From positions 2,038,634-2,102,633 of the forward strand of contig NZ_JH376420.1 of the NCBI RefSeq assembly GCF_000233455.1: a stretch of DNA of 64,000 nucleotides, read 5' to 3'. Below the pieces are notes generated by a model. The model was not told the origin of the DNA. It saw nothing but the letters and a program-made list of their open reading frames with translations, and did no database searches. Positions 50,335 through 59,810 of the stretch are shown piece by piece; position 1 is the stretch's first letter, and the number at the start of each line of letters is the position of its first letter. Position numbers and translations under genes: made by a program. Origin of the DNA: [Clostridium] citroniae WAL-17108. GTDB taxonomy: Bacteria; Bacillota; Clostridia; Lachnospirales; Lachnospiraceae.

Positions 50335-52338
50335 ATGGTAAAGATAGCCCTTGTAGTACCCTGTGAAAATTTTATCGCCCACGCCTCCCAAATCCTCAGC
50401 CAGCACAACCGTTTCCATGAACAGGAGGATTCGGAAACCTATGTCATGGACGAGATCATTATGAATAACTCCAATGCCGGACATACAAAGATCGATGCCG
50501 ACATCATCCTCACCCGGGGGCTTTTGGCCCAGATTCTGGCCAACCTTCCCGGTGACATCCCTGTGGTCCAGATCTCCGTTCCCACCGCGGATATCCTGAG
50601 GACGATCCGCAAATGCACCCGGCTCTACGGTCAGAAGCAGATCGGCATTATTGCCGCAGGCAATATGCTGGCAGGGATCACCGGCCTGTCCGACCTGTGC
50701 GATGTCCCCATTAAAACCTACCTCCTCTCCCCCAACTGGAACAACGAAGCCCTGGCAGACCAGGCGATCCGGGAGGGCTGCCAGGTGATCCTGGGAGGGC
50801 TTAACACCTGCCGATACGCGCAGATGATCCACGTGCCCAACATGCTCATAGAAACCAGCGAGGAGGCATTTTGGGACGCCCTTTCCTCGGCCAAGCGCGC
50901 TTTGCATATATTCCGCAAGGAGCAGGAAAAGTCCATGCGCCTTCAGACCATACTGGATATTTCCCATGACGGGATCATTTTCATAGACCCTTCCAGGCGG
51001 GTCACCACTGCAAACAAAAAAGCCCAGTCCATCTTCGGGCTGGACAAGGACTGCCTGGGAAAACGCATCATTGACATCCCCTTCCCTTTGGAGCTTAAAA
51101 ACCTGCTGTCCGACAACAATGAATACGCCAACAAGATCCTGCAGTACAACCGCACCCTGCTGAGCATCAGCAAAACATTTGTAAAAACCCAGACATTTTT
51201 GTCAGGGTCCATTGTGAACATCCAGCTGGTCAATGAGATCCAGTGGCTGGAAGGTGATATCCGCAAGCAGCTCCATCAAAAGGGCCTTGTGGCAAAGCTC
51301 ACCTTCTCCGATATGATCGGGTCCTCTCCGTCCATGGCCTCTGTTATAAAGACCGCAAAAAAATACAGCCGCACCAACTCCAATATCCTTCTCATCGGAG
51401 AGAGCGGCACCGGAAAGGAGGTGCTGGCCCAGAGCATCCACAACGCCAGCCCCCGCAGCCTCTGCCCCTTTGTGGCGGTCAACTGCGCCGCCATTCCCGA
51501 TACCCTGCTGGAAAGCGAGCTTTTTGGCTATGTTCCCGGGGCATTTACCGGCGCACAAAAAAGCGGCAAGACCGGTCTCTTTGAGCTGGCCCATACCGGC
51601 ACCATTTTCCTGGATGAGATCGGTGAGATTCCTCTCCCCCTTCAGGCCAAGCTTCTAAGGGTACTTCAGGAGAGGGAGATCATGCGGGTGGGCGGCGATT
51701 CCGTGATCCATGTGGATATCCGCATCATTGCCGCCACCAACAAAAATCTGGAAAACCTGGTCAAGGACCACCTGTTCCGTGAGGATCTGTTCTACCGTCT
51801 GGACGTGCTGAGGATCACCATACCGCCCTTAAACCAGCGCCGGGAGGATATCCCCTTGCTGGCAGCTGATTACATGGGAAAAAATTTCCCCGGTATCCGG
51901 ATGGCGCCGGAGGTGGTGCAGTTCCTCTCACAGGCTGACTGGACCGGCAATGTCCGGCATCTGTTTAACATCTGCGAGCGCATGGCTGTCCTGTGCAGCG
52001 ATTATTATGTGGACCTGGAATGCGCCAAACTGGCATTTCCCGAATGCCACTCCGCATCCGGGCCATCCGCGCCGGATCTATCCGCACTATCCGCCGGGTC
52101 CTCCATCACCGGGCCTTCCACCGCCGGGCCTTCCACCGCCGGGCCTTCCACCGCCGGGCCTTCCACCGCCGGGCCTTCCACCGCCGGGACCTCCAGCGCC
52201 GCCCACCGGGCAGAGGAGAGCCGGATCCTTGAAGCCCTGGCCTTCTGCCGTTTCAACAAGGGACAGGCAGCTTCCATGCTGGGAATGAGCCGCTCCACCC
52301 TGTGGAGAAAGATGAAGGAATACCATATAGAAGGATAA
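50335..52338 (+). CDS. PrpR-like sigma-54-dependent transcriptional activator
   Basis: Enhancer-binding protein of 667 aa. The N-terminal PrpR_N ligand domain (about 1-170) includes ADIILTRGLLAQILA. A PAS domain (about 195-300: DISHDGIIFIDPSRRVTTAN) follows. The AAA+ domain (about 318-550) has Walker A GESGTGKEVLAQ, the sigma-54 contact loop GAFTGA and Walker B GTIFLDEIGE. A repeat linker of GPSTA units (about 588-622) leads to a Fis-type helix-turn-helix at the end (NKGQAASMLGMSRSTLWRKM). The AAGGAAG ribosome site is 8 nt before the ATG. It probably activates the divergent acid-sugar operon in response to a pathway metabolite. The linker repeat is unusual for the family. Confidence 0.94.
   Translation: MVKIALVVPCENFIAHASQILSQHNRFHEQEDSETYVMDEIIMNNSNAGHTKIDADIILTRGLLAQILANLPGDIPVVQISVPTADILRTIRKCTRLYGQKQIGIIAAGNMLAGITGLSDLCDVPIKTYLLSPNWNNEALADQAIREGCQVILGGLNTCRYAQMIHVPNMLIETSEEAFWDALSSAKRALHIFRKEQEKSMRLQTILDISHDGIIFIDPSRRVTTANKKAQSIFGLDKDCLGKRIIDIPFPLELKNLLSDNNEYANKILQYNRTLLSISKTFVKTQTFLSGSIVNIQLVNEIQWLEGDIRKQLHQKGLVAKLTFSDMIGSSPSMASVIKTAKKYSRTNSNILLIGESGTGKEVLAQSIHNASPRSLCPFVAVNCAAIPDTLLESELFGYVPGAFTGAQKSGKTGLFELAHTGTIFLDEIGEIPLPLQAKLLRVLQEREIMRVGGDSVIHVDIRIIAATNKNLENLVKDHLFREDLFYRLDVLRITIPPLNQRREDIPLLAADYMGKNFPGIRMAPEVVQFLSQADWTGNVRHLFNICERMAVLCSDYYVDLECAKLAFPECHSASGPSAPDLSALSAGSSITGPSTAGPSTAGPSTAGPSTAGPSTAGTSSAAHRAEESRILEALAFCRFNKGQAASMLGMSRSTLWRKMKEYHIEG
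52096..52200. repeat. Seven tandem 15-bp units inside the activator gene
   Basis: GGGCCTTCCACCGCC occurs five times without mismatch (52111-52185) with one degenerate copy at each end. The unit is 15 bp, so copy-number changes keep the frame and add or remove GPSTA in the interdomain linker. Confidence 0.93.
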
Positions 52339-52344
52339 ACAGCA

Positions 52345-52406
52345 GAAAAATCCCCTTCTGAGGCAGGCCCGTCTCAATGCGCCCGCCTGTCAGAAGGGGA
52401 TTTTTC
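52345..52406. terminator. Bidirectional terminator after the PrpR-like gene
   Basis: A 17-bp perfect inverted repeat (arms 52345-52361 and 52390-52406, core TCCCCTTCTGA) with A- and T-rich ends; the loop can form a further short stem. It serves the convergent activator and DUF1015 genes. Confidence 0.92.
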
Positions 52407-52455
52407 CAGCATAACAGTTCATTTATGCAAACTCATATGCAGTTTTGTTCCAGTC

Positions 52456-53694
52456 TCATGACAGTCTGTGGATAAACAGCCCGCTCCTTAGCTTCGGCTC
52501 AAACCAGGTCGACTTGGGAGGCATAAGAAGCCCTGCGTCCGCAACACTGAGTAGTTCGCTGATGGAGGTGGGATACATGGAAAATGCCACCTTCATATCC
52601 TCATGGCACCTGCGCTCCAGTTCCCCCAGCCCCCTGATGCCTCCGATAAAGTCCACGCGCTTATCCGTGCGCGGATCGCCTATGCCCAAAACAGGTTCCA
52701 GCAGCTGGTTCTGGAGAATGGACACGTCCAGCCCCTCCACGGGATCACTGCTTAAGCCCTGGGGCCTGACCTTAAGGGAGTACCAGGAATCCTCCAGGAA
52801 CATTCCAAAGACACCCTTTTCTTTTGGGGCAAATGCCTCTGCACCCAGTTCCTTTACCTCAAACCGCTCAGCCACGGCCTTTAAAAAGCCGTTCCGGTCC
52901 ATTCCATTCAGATCTTTTACCACACGGTTATAAGGCAGTATCATCAGTTCCTCATCCGGGAACAGCACGGTCAGGAAATAGTTAAAGGGCTCCTCCCCCG
53001 TATACCCGGGATCTGCTTCCCGCCTTTTAAGCCCTACCTTCACAGCGGAAGCAGCCCTGTGGTGCCCGTCCGCAATGTAAGTGGCAGGGATCTGCTCAAA
53101 CGCGCGGCCCACGGCTGCAACCTGCTCCCTGTCCCCGATGATCCATACCCGGTGCCCGATCCCATCCTCTGTCACAAAATCATAGACAGGCTGCTCTTTT
53201 TTTACCCCTTCCACAATCCCCTTAACCGTATTATCCTGTCTGTAAGCCAGGAAAATAGGGCCTGTGTGGGCATTGGTGGTATCCACATGGCGGATGCGGT
53301 CGATCTCTTTATCCTCCCGTGTATTTTCGTGCTTTTTGATGACGCCCTTTAAATAATCATCAATGGAACAGCAGGCCACCACTCCGGTCTGGCTGCGGCC
53401 ATCCATGGTCAGCTCATACAGATAATAATTTTCCTGGGGATCCGTCACATAGACCCCCTCTTCGATCTGCCTGTCCAGGATCTCCCTGGCCTTGTCATAC
53501 ACCCTGTCGTCATATGTATCCACATCATCAGGAAACTGGGTCTCGGCCCTGTCAATATTTAAAAAAGAAAGGGGGTTCCCCTTTACCGCTTCCAGGGCCT
53601 CTTTCCTGTTATACACATCATAGGGCAGGGCCGCCACCCTGTCAGCCTTGCCCGCCTGGGGCCTGACACACACAAACGGTCTCACAATCGCCAT
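52456..53694 (-). CDS. DUF1015 family protein linked to serine biosynthesis
   Basis: A 412 aa cytosolic protein whose start VRPFVCVRPQAGKADRVAALPYDV and segments NPLSFLNIDRAE, YIADGHHRAASAVKVG and LFPDEELMILPYNRVV are typical of DUF1015. The conserved GHHR-type motif recalls ParB/SerK-like proteins, some of which phosphorylate free serine, but such a role is not shown for DUF1015. The ATG at 53694 follows AAGGAG by 7 nt; the longer frame from 53736 has no support. It lies 110 nt downstream of serA in the same direction and may be co-transcribed with serC-serA. Confidence 0.88.
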   Translation of the reverse strand: MAIVRPFVCVRPQAGKADRVAALPYDVYNRKEALEAVKGNPLSFLNIDRAETQFPDDVDTYDDRVYDKAREILDRQIEEGVYVTDPQENYYLYELTMDGRSQTGVVACCSIDDYLKGVIKKHENTREDKEIDRIRHVDTTNAHTGPIFLAYRQDNTVKGIVEGVKKEQPVYDFVTEDGIGHRVWIIGDREQVAAVGRAFEQIPATYIADGHHRAASAVKVGLKRREADPGYTGEEPFNYFLTVLFPDEELMILPYNRVVKDLNGMDRNGFLKAVAERFEVKELGAEAFAPKEKGVFGMFLEDSWYSLKVRPQGLSSDPVEGLDVSILQNQLLEPVLGIGDPRTDKRVDFIGGIRGLGELERRCHEDMKVAFSMYPTSISELLSVADAGLLMPPKSTWFEPKLRSGLFIHRLS

Positions 53695-53804
53695 ATTCTC
53701 TCTCCTTCTCTTAAGCTCATCCGCTTCACAGACCAATTAAGGCCCCACAGCAGGTTGCCCAGCCATGAAGGCCCTAATCACATTACCCTCAGTGGGTAGA
53801 TCCA

Positions 53805-54968
53805 TTATTTGACCACGCGCACCCTCAGGACACCCTTGATGGCTCTCAGCTTTTCAATGGTGGCCTCCTCGGCCTTGTGCTCCAGATCCAGCAGCGTGTA
53901 TGCGTACTTATCCCGGCTCTTGTTGGTCATATCAGAGATATTCACGCCCTGGCCTGCCAGTGTACCTGTTACCTGTCCGATCATATTGGGGATATTCATA
54001 TGCAGGACAGCCACCCGGCTCTCTGTCTGGCAGATTCCCATGTCACAGGAAGGATAGTTCACGGAATTCTTGATATTTCCGTTCTCCAGGTAATCGGTCA
54101 TCTCCTTTACGGCCATTACCGCACAGTTATCCTCAGACTCCTGGGTGGAAGCGCCCAAATGGGGCATCAGGATGACATTCTTCATATTGGCCACCTTGGG
54201 GTTCGGGAAGTCGCTTACATAGTAGCGGACCTTTCCCTCCTCCAGGGCAGCAGCCATATCGTCATCATTTACCAGGGTATCCCTGGAGAAGTTAAGGATC
54301 ACAACCCCGTCCTTCATCATGGCCAGCTTTTCCCTGTTGATCATGCCCTTGGTGGAATCCAGCAGGGGCACATGGATGGTTATGTAATCACATTCCTGGA
54401 AAATGGTATCCACATTGGTAATATGCTTTACATTCCTGGACAATCTCCACGCGGCGTTCACGGAAATATAGGGGTCATATCCATAGACCTCCATCCCCAG
54501 ATGGGTGGCTGCATTGGCAACCTCCGCACCAATGGCGCCCAGACCCACAACGCCCAGCTTCTTGCCCTTGATCTCGCATCCGGCAAAAGCCTTTTTGCTC
54601 TTCTCCGTATCCTTTGTAATATTGTCATCCTCGGCATTGGCCTTGCACCACTCAATGCCGCCCACAATATCCCTTGAAGCCACCAGCATACCTGCGATCA
54701 CCAGCTCCTTCACGCCGTTGGCGTTGGCGCCCGGGGTGTTAAATACAACAATGCCCGCCTCTGCGCATGCATCCAGGGGAATGTTGTTCACTCCCGCGCC
54801 GGCACGGCCCACGGCCAGAAGACATTCCGGAAAATCCATATCGTGCATGGAAGCGCTGCGCACCAGGATGCCGTCAGCCTCAGCCGCATCCTTGGTCAGC
54901 TCATAATCAGCAGGGAACAGATCAGTGCCACATTTGGCAATTGGATTTAAGCAATGAATCTTTTTCAT
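53805..54968 (-). CDS. serA: D-3-phosphoglycerate dehydrogenase
   Basis: First enzyme of serine synthesis, oxidising 3-phosphoglycerate with NAD. The 387 aa protein has a substrate-binding domain with GRAGAGVNNIPLDACAEAGI, a Rossmann motif GLGAIGAEVANAATHLGMEV, the catalytic Arg, Glu and His regions (LNFSRDTLVND, PHLGASTQESEDNC) and a C-terminal ACT domain (about 317-387), which often binds serine for feedback control. The ATG at 54968 is preferred to 54977 because of spacing from GAGGAG. It follows serC by 31 nt. Confidence 0.95.
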   Translation of the reverse strand: MKKIHCLNPIAKCGTDLFPADYELTKDAAEADGILVRSASMHDMDFPECLLAVGRAGAGVNNIPLDACAEAGIVVFNTPGANANGVKELVIAGMLVASRDIVGGIEWCKANAEDDNITKDTEKSKKAFAGCEIKGKKLGVVGLGAIGAEVANAATHLGMEVYGYDPYISVNAAWRLSRNVKHITNVDTIFQECDYITIHVPLLDSTKGMINREKLAMMKDGVVILNFSRDTLVNDDDMAAALEEGKVRYYVSDFPNPKVANMKNVILMPHLGASTQESEDNCAVMAVKEMTDYLENGNIKNSVNYPSCDMGICQTESRVAVLHMNIPNMIGQVTGTLAGQGVNISDMTNKSRDKYAYTLLDLEHKAEEATIEKLRAIKGVLRVRVVK

Positions 54969-54999
54969 AATTATCATTCTCCTCTACATCAGCGCTGCT

Positions 55000-56091
55000 T
55001 TAGAGCATGTCGCTGTGCTTTTCCTCAAAATCAGCCATAAATGCAACCAGCTTCTCAACGCCTTCCATGGGCATTGCATTATAGATGCTGGCCCGCATTC
55101 CGCCCACGGTCCTGTGTCCCTTCAGGTTCTCAAAGCCGGCAGCCTTGGATTCCTTTACAAACAGGGCGTCCAGTTCGTCATTCCCCGTGACAAAGGGCAC
55201 ATTCATAAGGGAGCGGTCCTTCTTTTCCACGGTCCCCTTAAACATCCTGCTCTGGTCCAGGAAATCATACAGGATCTCAGCCTTTTTCTCATTGTATTCC
55301 TTCATGGCTTCCAGACCGCCCTTGGCCTTCAGCCATTTAAACACCTTGCCGCACATATAGATGCCGTAGGTGGGCGGTGTATTGTACAGGGACTCAGCGT
55401 CCACATGGGTCTTGTAGCGGAGCATGGTAGGGGTTCCCTCAAGCACGTCCTCAGACACCAGGTCCTCCCTTACGATCACGATCACGGTTCCGGCAGGTCC
55501 CACATTCTTCTGGGCGCCGGCAAAAATAAGGCCGTACTTTGTCACATCCACGGGCTCGGACAGGAAGCAGGAGGACTGGTCCGCCACCAGGATCTTCCCC
55601 TTGGTATTGGGCAGGGTCCAGAACTTGGTCCCGTAAATGGTGTTGTTCTCACAGATGTAAACATAATCAGCATCCTCTGATACGTCCAGGTCGGAACAGT
55701 CCGGAATGTAGCTGAAGGTCTTGTCAGCGCTGGAGGCAATGGCGTTGGCCCTGCCGTATATGCCGCCCTCCTGGTATGCCTTCTTGGCCCACTGTCCGGT
55801 CACAATGTAATCCGCCACCTTGTTCTTCATCAGGTTCATGGGCACCATGGCAAACTGCTGGGATGCGCCCCCCTGAAGGAACAGCACTTTGTAATTGTCC
55901 GGAATATGTAAAAGATCCCGCAGGTCTGATTCAGCATCTTTAATGATGGCGTCATAGGCCTTAGATCGATGGCTCATCTCCATCACTGACATTCCTGTCC
56001 CCCTGTAATCCAGCATCTCTGCTGCGGCTTCCTTCAGGACGTCCTCCGGCAATACAGCCGGTCCTGCTGAGAAATTGTAAACTCTGCTCAT
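55000..56091 (-). CDS. serC: Phosphoserine aminotransferase
   Basis: PLP enzyme of 363 aa converting 3-phosphohydroxypyruvate and glutamate to phosphoserine. Diagnostic parts are YNFSAGPAVLPEDVLKEAA at the start, GGASQQFAMVPMNL, the PLP Lys in FAGAQKNVGPAG (about 195-200) and a C-terminal GGMRASIYNAMP. AAGGAGGAG precedes the ATG. It heads the serC-serA(-DUF1015) operon; SerB is not encoded in the window. Confidence 0.96.
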   Translation of the reverse strand: MSRVYNFSAGPAVLPEDVLKEAAAEMLDYRGTGMSVMEMSHRSKAYDAIIKDAESDLRDLLHIPDNYKVLFLQGGASQQFAMVPMNLMKNKVADYIVTGQWAKKAYQEGGIYGRANAIASSADKTFSYIPDCSDLDVSEDADYVYICENNTIYGTKFWTLPNTKGKILVADQSSCFLSEPVDVTKYGLIFAGAQKNVGPAGTVIVIVREDLVSEDVLEGTPTMLRYKTHVDAESLYNTPPTYGIYMCGKVFKWLKAKGGLEAMKEYNEKKAEILYDFLDQSRMFKGTVEKKDRSLMNVPFVTGNDELDALFVKESKAAGFENLKGHRTVGGMRASIYNAMPMEGVEKLVAFMADFEEKHSDML

Positions 56092-56291
56092 CTTGTTCTC
56101 CTCCTTAAATGGTTGTGGCTACTGCACATTTCCTCTTTAATATATATACACAGATGACTTCCACCTATGCAGACCCTTTTAAGGATCCTCACAGAAGGAA
56201 GCCGTCTGACCGTATACATCATTGTACCTCTGTCCTCTACCCATGCACTTTATCAAGGTAATCTGATAACGTTTCCGAAGTATTAATGACT

Positions 56292-56320
56292 ACTATACAC
56301 TCTTTTTAATTAATTTTCAA
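56292..56320 (-). promoter_or_regulatory. Promoter of the serC-serA operon, inside the end of ilvB
   Basis: Minus strand TTGAAA (56315-56320), 17-bp spacer, TATAGT (56292-56297). The -35 lies in the last codons of ilvB. It gives serC a leader of about 190 nt (56092-56285) in which I recognise no T-box or riboswitch. Confidence 0.75.
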
Positions 56321-57988
56321 GTCCGTATCGTCAAAAGCATCCGCAATGGGCGCACCCGGCGATACCATGGGGAACACCTTCTCATCGCAGCTGATCTGAC
56401 AGTCAATGACAACAGGGACATTCAGGGAAATGGCCTCCCTGAGGGTGGGCTCCAGTTCTTCCTTCTGGGTCACCCTGTACGCCTTTGCTCCCATTGCCTC
56501 GGCAACCTTTATGAAATCCACCCCGTCATTAAGAATGGTCTGGGAGTAGCGCTTGCCGTAGAACAGGGTCTGCCACTGGCGGACCATGCCCAGCACATGG
56601 TTGTTTACGATCACTTCCACCACCGGAATGTTGTACCGGGTGGCTGTTGCGATCTCGTTCATATTCATGCGGAAACAGCCGTCACCCGCAATGTTGATGA
56701 CCGTCTTGTCCCTGCACCCCATCTTGGCTCCGATGGCGGCGCCCAGGCCATATCCCATGGTCCCCAGGCCGCCGGAGGTGAGAAAGGTCCTTGGCTGGCG
56801 GTGGTTGTAATACTGGGCCGCCCACATCTGGTGCTGTCCCACCTCGGTGACGATCACGGCATCTCCCTGGGTCACCTCGTTGATGGTCTGCACAATAAAG
56901 GGACCGGTGAGCGTGTTCTTGTCATAGCGCAGGGGGTACATATCCTTCATGCGTTCAATATGGGCGATCCACTCGTCATGGTTAATGGGATCCAGCCTGG
57001 CGTTCAGCTTGCGCAGGATCACCTTCACATCGCCGATGACGCTGGCATCCACCTTAATATTCTTATTGATCTCAGCCGGGTCGATATCCAGCTGAAGGAT
57101 CTTGGCATTCCTTGCAAACTTGGACGCATTGCCTGTCACCCTGTCGCTGAACCTGGCGCCCACCACGATCAGCAGGTCGGCCTCTGTTATGCCGAAATTA
57201 GAAGTCTTTGTTCCATGCATGCCCACCATGCCTGTATACAGTTCATCACACCCGTCAAACGCCCCCTTGCCCATGAGACTGTCCGCCACCGGGGCCTGGA
57301 TCTTGTGTGCAAATGCTCTCAGCTCATCTGACGCATTGGACAGCACCGCGCCGCCGCCCACAAAGATAAAGGGCTTTCTGGACTTGCGGATCATCTCCAC
57401 GGCCCGCTCCATGTCCTCCTCTCGGATGGTATCGCTCTGGCGCACAATCTCTTCGGGAACCTCCTTCTCATACTCGCAGGCGGCAGCGGTCACATCCTTT
57501 GTGATATCCACCAGCACCGGACCCGGGCGTCCTGTCTGGGCAATGGTGAATGCCCTGCGGATCACTGTGGCCAGTCTTTTAACGTCTTTTACAATAAAAT
57601 TATATTTGGTAATGGGCATGGTAACACCGGTGATATCGATCTCCTGGAAGCTGTCCTTGCCCAGAAGGCTGTTGGTCACATTACAGGTAATCGCCACCAT
57701 GGGAACCGAATCCATGTATGCCGTGGCAATGCCTGTTACCAGGTTGGTGGCGCCAGGGCCTGAGGTGGCCATGCAGACCCCCACCTTGCCGGTGGCCCTT
57801 GCGTAGCCGTCTGCCGCATGGGATGCGCCCTGCTCATGGGATGTAAGGATATGGGTAATTTCATCCTGATGCTGGTACAATGCGTCATATATATTCAGGA
57901 TCGCGCCACCGGGAAATCCAAACACGGTGTCCACTCCCTGTTCCTTTAAACACTCAACTACAATCTCTGCCCCCGTCAATTTGCTCAT
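56306..57988 (-). CDS. ilvB: Acetolactate synthase large subunit
   Basis: TPP- and FAD-dependent enzyme forming acetolactate or acetohydroxybutyrate in valine, leucine and isoleucine synthesis. The 560 aa protein has the catalytic Glu in SHEQGASHAADGYARATGKVG, then the FAD domain, and the TPP motif GDGCFRMNMNEIATATRYNIPVVEVIVNN-type block near the C-terminus. The regulatory small subunit IlvN is not encoded nearby. AAAGGAG precedes the ATG. It follows ilvD by 38 nt and is not followed by a recognisable terminator before the serC promoter. Confidence 0.96.
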   Translation of the reverse strand: MSKLTGAEIVVECLKEQGVDTVFGFPGGAILNIYDALYQHQDEITHILTSHEQGASHAADGYARATGKVGVCMATSGPGATNLVTGIATAYMDSVPMVAITCNVTNSLLGKDSFQEIDITGVTMPITKYNFIVKDVKRLATVIRRAFTIAQTGRPGPVLVDITKDVTAAACEYEKEVPEEIVRQSDTIREEDMERAVEMIRKSRKPFIFVGGGAVLSNASDELRAFAHKIQAPVADSLMGKGAFDGCDELYTGMVGMHGTKTSNFGITEADLLIVVGARFSDRVTGNASKFARNAKILQLDIDPAEINKNIKVDASVIGDVKVILRKLNARLDPINHDEWIAHIERMKDMYPLRYDKNTLTGPFIVQTINEVTQGDAVIVTEVGQHQMWAAQYYNHRQPRTFLTSGGLGTMGYGLGAAIGAKMGCRDKTVINIAGDGCFRMNMNEIATATRYNIPVVEVIVNNHVLGMVRQWQTLFYGKRYSQTILNDGVDFIKVAEAMGAKAYRVTQKEELEPTLREAISLNVPVVIDCQISCDEKVFPMVSPGAPIADAFDDTDLKIN

Positions 57989-58026
57989 ATTTACCGCACT
58001 CCTTTTCTCTTAATATATACCGGCCT

Positions 58027-59691
58027 CTACTTCACCTGCAGAACAGCCCCTTTGTCAGCGGATGTCACAAGGGAAGCGTACCTTGCCAGGTATCCTGTGG
58101 TAACCTGCGGGGTCCTTGGCTGCCATTTTGCCTTTCTTGCAGCCATCTCCTCCGGGTCAACCAGCACATTCAGCTGGTGATTGTCAATGTCAATGGAAAT
58201 AATGTCCCCTTCTTCCACAAGCGCAATGGGGCCGCCCACAGCTGCCTCCGGTGCCGCATGGCCAATGGATGCGCCCCTGGATGCGCCGGAAAAACGTCCG
58301 TCCGTGATCAGTGCAACGCTTGAACCCAGTCCCATACCGGCGATAGCCGAGGTGGGATTGAGCATCTCTCTCATGCCCGGTCCTCCCTTTGGTCCTTCAT
58401 AGCGGATCACAACCACATCCCCTGCCACGATCCTGCCGCCCTTAATGGCATCAATGGCATCCTCCTCGCAGTCAAATACCCTTGCAGGCCCTTCGTGCTT
58501 CAGCATCTCAGGAGCCACGGCGGAGCGCTTGACCACAGCGGAATTAGGAGCCAGATTTCCCTTTAAGATGGCAATGCCGCCCGTCTCGCTGTACGGATGT
58601 TCCACAGGGCGGATAACATCGGGATTCCTGTTCTCGCAGTCCTTGATGTTCTCTCCCACGGTCTTGCCCGTCACGGTCATGCAGTCCAGGTTCAGAAGAC
58701 CCTTTTTGCTGATCTCGTTCATGACAGCGTAAATTCCGCCCGCTTCGTTCAGGTCTTCGATATAAGTAGGTCCGGCCGGCGCCAGATGGCACAGGTTCGG
58801 TGTCCTTGCGCTGATCTCATTGGCAATATCCACGTTCAGCTCCACGCCTGCCTCGTGGGCAATGGCCGGAAGGTGGAGCATGCTGTTGGTGGAGCAGCCC
58901 AGGGCCATATCCATGGTCAGCGCGTTCATAAACGCGTCCTTGGTCATGATATCCCTGGGTCGTATATTCTGCCTGTACATTTCCATGACCTGCATGCCTG
59001 CATGCTTGGCCAGCTTGATGCGCTCAGAATACACGGCCGGAATGGTGCCGTTTCCCTTAAGGCCCATTCCCAGGACCTCAGTCAGGCAGTTCATGCTGTT
59101 GGCAGTGTACATGCCGGAGCAGGAACCGCAGGTAGGACATGCCTTGTTCTCGTACTCCTTTACATCCTCCTCGGACATGGTGCCGGCCGCATAGGAGCCA
59201 ACCGCCTCAAACATACTGGAAAGGCTGGTCTTATGGCCCTTCACATGTCCGGCCAGCATGGGTCCGCCGCTGACAAACACGGTGGGCACATTGATCCTGG
59301 CAGCGGCCATGAGAAGTCCCGGAACATTCTTGTCACAGTTGGGCACCATAACCAGGGCGTCAAACTGATGGGCCAGGGCCATGCACTCCGTGGAGTCCGC
59401 GATCAGGTCCCTGGTCACCAGGGAATACTTCATGCCGATATGCCCCATGGCAATGCCATCGCACACGGCAATGGCCGGAAATACCACCGGAGTACCGCCC
59501 GCCATGGCCACTCCCAGTTTTACCGCCTCCACGATCTTATCCAGGTTCATATGGCCCGGAACGATCTCATTATAAGAGCTGACAATACCCACCATGGGCT
59601 TTTTCATCTCTTCTTCCGTCATACCAAGGGCATTAAACAGGGACCTGTGGGGCGCCTGCTGCATTCCTGTCTTAACTGCATCACTTTTCAT
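58027..59691 (-). CDS. ilvD: Dihydroxy-acid dehydratase
   Basis: Iron-sulfur enzyme dehydrating dihydroxy-isovalerate or -methylvalerate to the keto acid. Cluster Cys residues lie in [11 protein letters not shown] and [18 protein letters not shown]; other family blocks are [22 protein letters not shown] and [14 protein letters not shown]. Length 554 aa is typical. AAAGGGG precedes the ATG. It is between leuB and ilvB. Confidence 0.96.
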   Translation of the reverse strand: MKSDAVKTGMQQAPHRSLFNALGMTEEEMKKPMVGIVSSYNEIVPGHMNLDKIVEAVKLGVAMAGGTPVVFPAIAVCDGIAMGHIGMKYSLVTRDLIADSTECMALAHQFDALVMVPNCDKNVPGLLMAAARINVPTVFVSGGPMLAGHVKGHKTSLSSMFEAVGSYAAGTMSEEDVKEYENKACPTCGSCSGMYTANSMNCLTEVLGMGLKGNGTIPAVYSERIKLAKHAGMQVMEMYRQNIRPRDIMTKDAFMNALTMDMALGCSTNSMLHLPAIAHEAGVELNVDIANEISARTPNLCHLAPAGPTYIEDLNEAGGIYAVMNEISKKGLLNLDCMTVTGKTVGENIKDCENRNPDVIRPVEHPYSETGGIAILKGNLAPNSAVVKRSAVAPEMLKHEGPARVFDCEEDAIDAIKGGRIVAGDVVVIRYEGPKGGPGMREMLNPTSAIAGMGLGSSVALITDGRFSGASRGASIGHAAPEAAVGGPIALVEEGDIISIDIDNHQLNVLVDPEEMAARKAKWQPRTPQVTTGYLARYASLVTSADKGAVLQVK

Positions 59692-59764
59692 GTTGTATCC
59701 CCTTTCACTTATCTGAATTTACCTATCTAAGGTTTGAAACCGTCAATTTCCGCTGTTTCGGCCC

Positions 59765-59810
59765 GCTGATGCGATCCGCCTATCGGGTCTGCTGATGCGA
59801 TCCGCCTATC
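59765..59810. repeat. Tandem duplication over the leuB stop codon
   Basis: GCTGATGCGATCCGCCTATC occurs at 59765-59784 and 59791-59810 (period 26 bp). The second copy contains the leuB stop, so the first looks like a duplicated gene end in the leuB-ilvD spacer. Confidence 0.85.

Noticed and set aside
51950-52288. Pro-rich frame (GLPPP repeats) within the activator gene
   Set aside because: It is the 15-bp repeat read in another frame inside a well-supported gene.
56092-56291. T-box leader before serC
   Set aside because: No AGGGTGGNACCGCG-like T-box sequence or specifier structure was found.
58597-59730. Long plus-strand reading frame (377 codons) opposite ilvD
   Set aside because: Antisense shadow of a strongly conserved enzyme; His- and Gln-rich low-quality translation with no domain.
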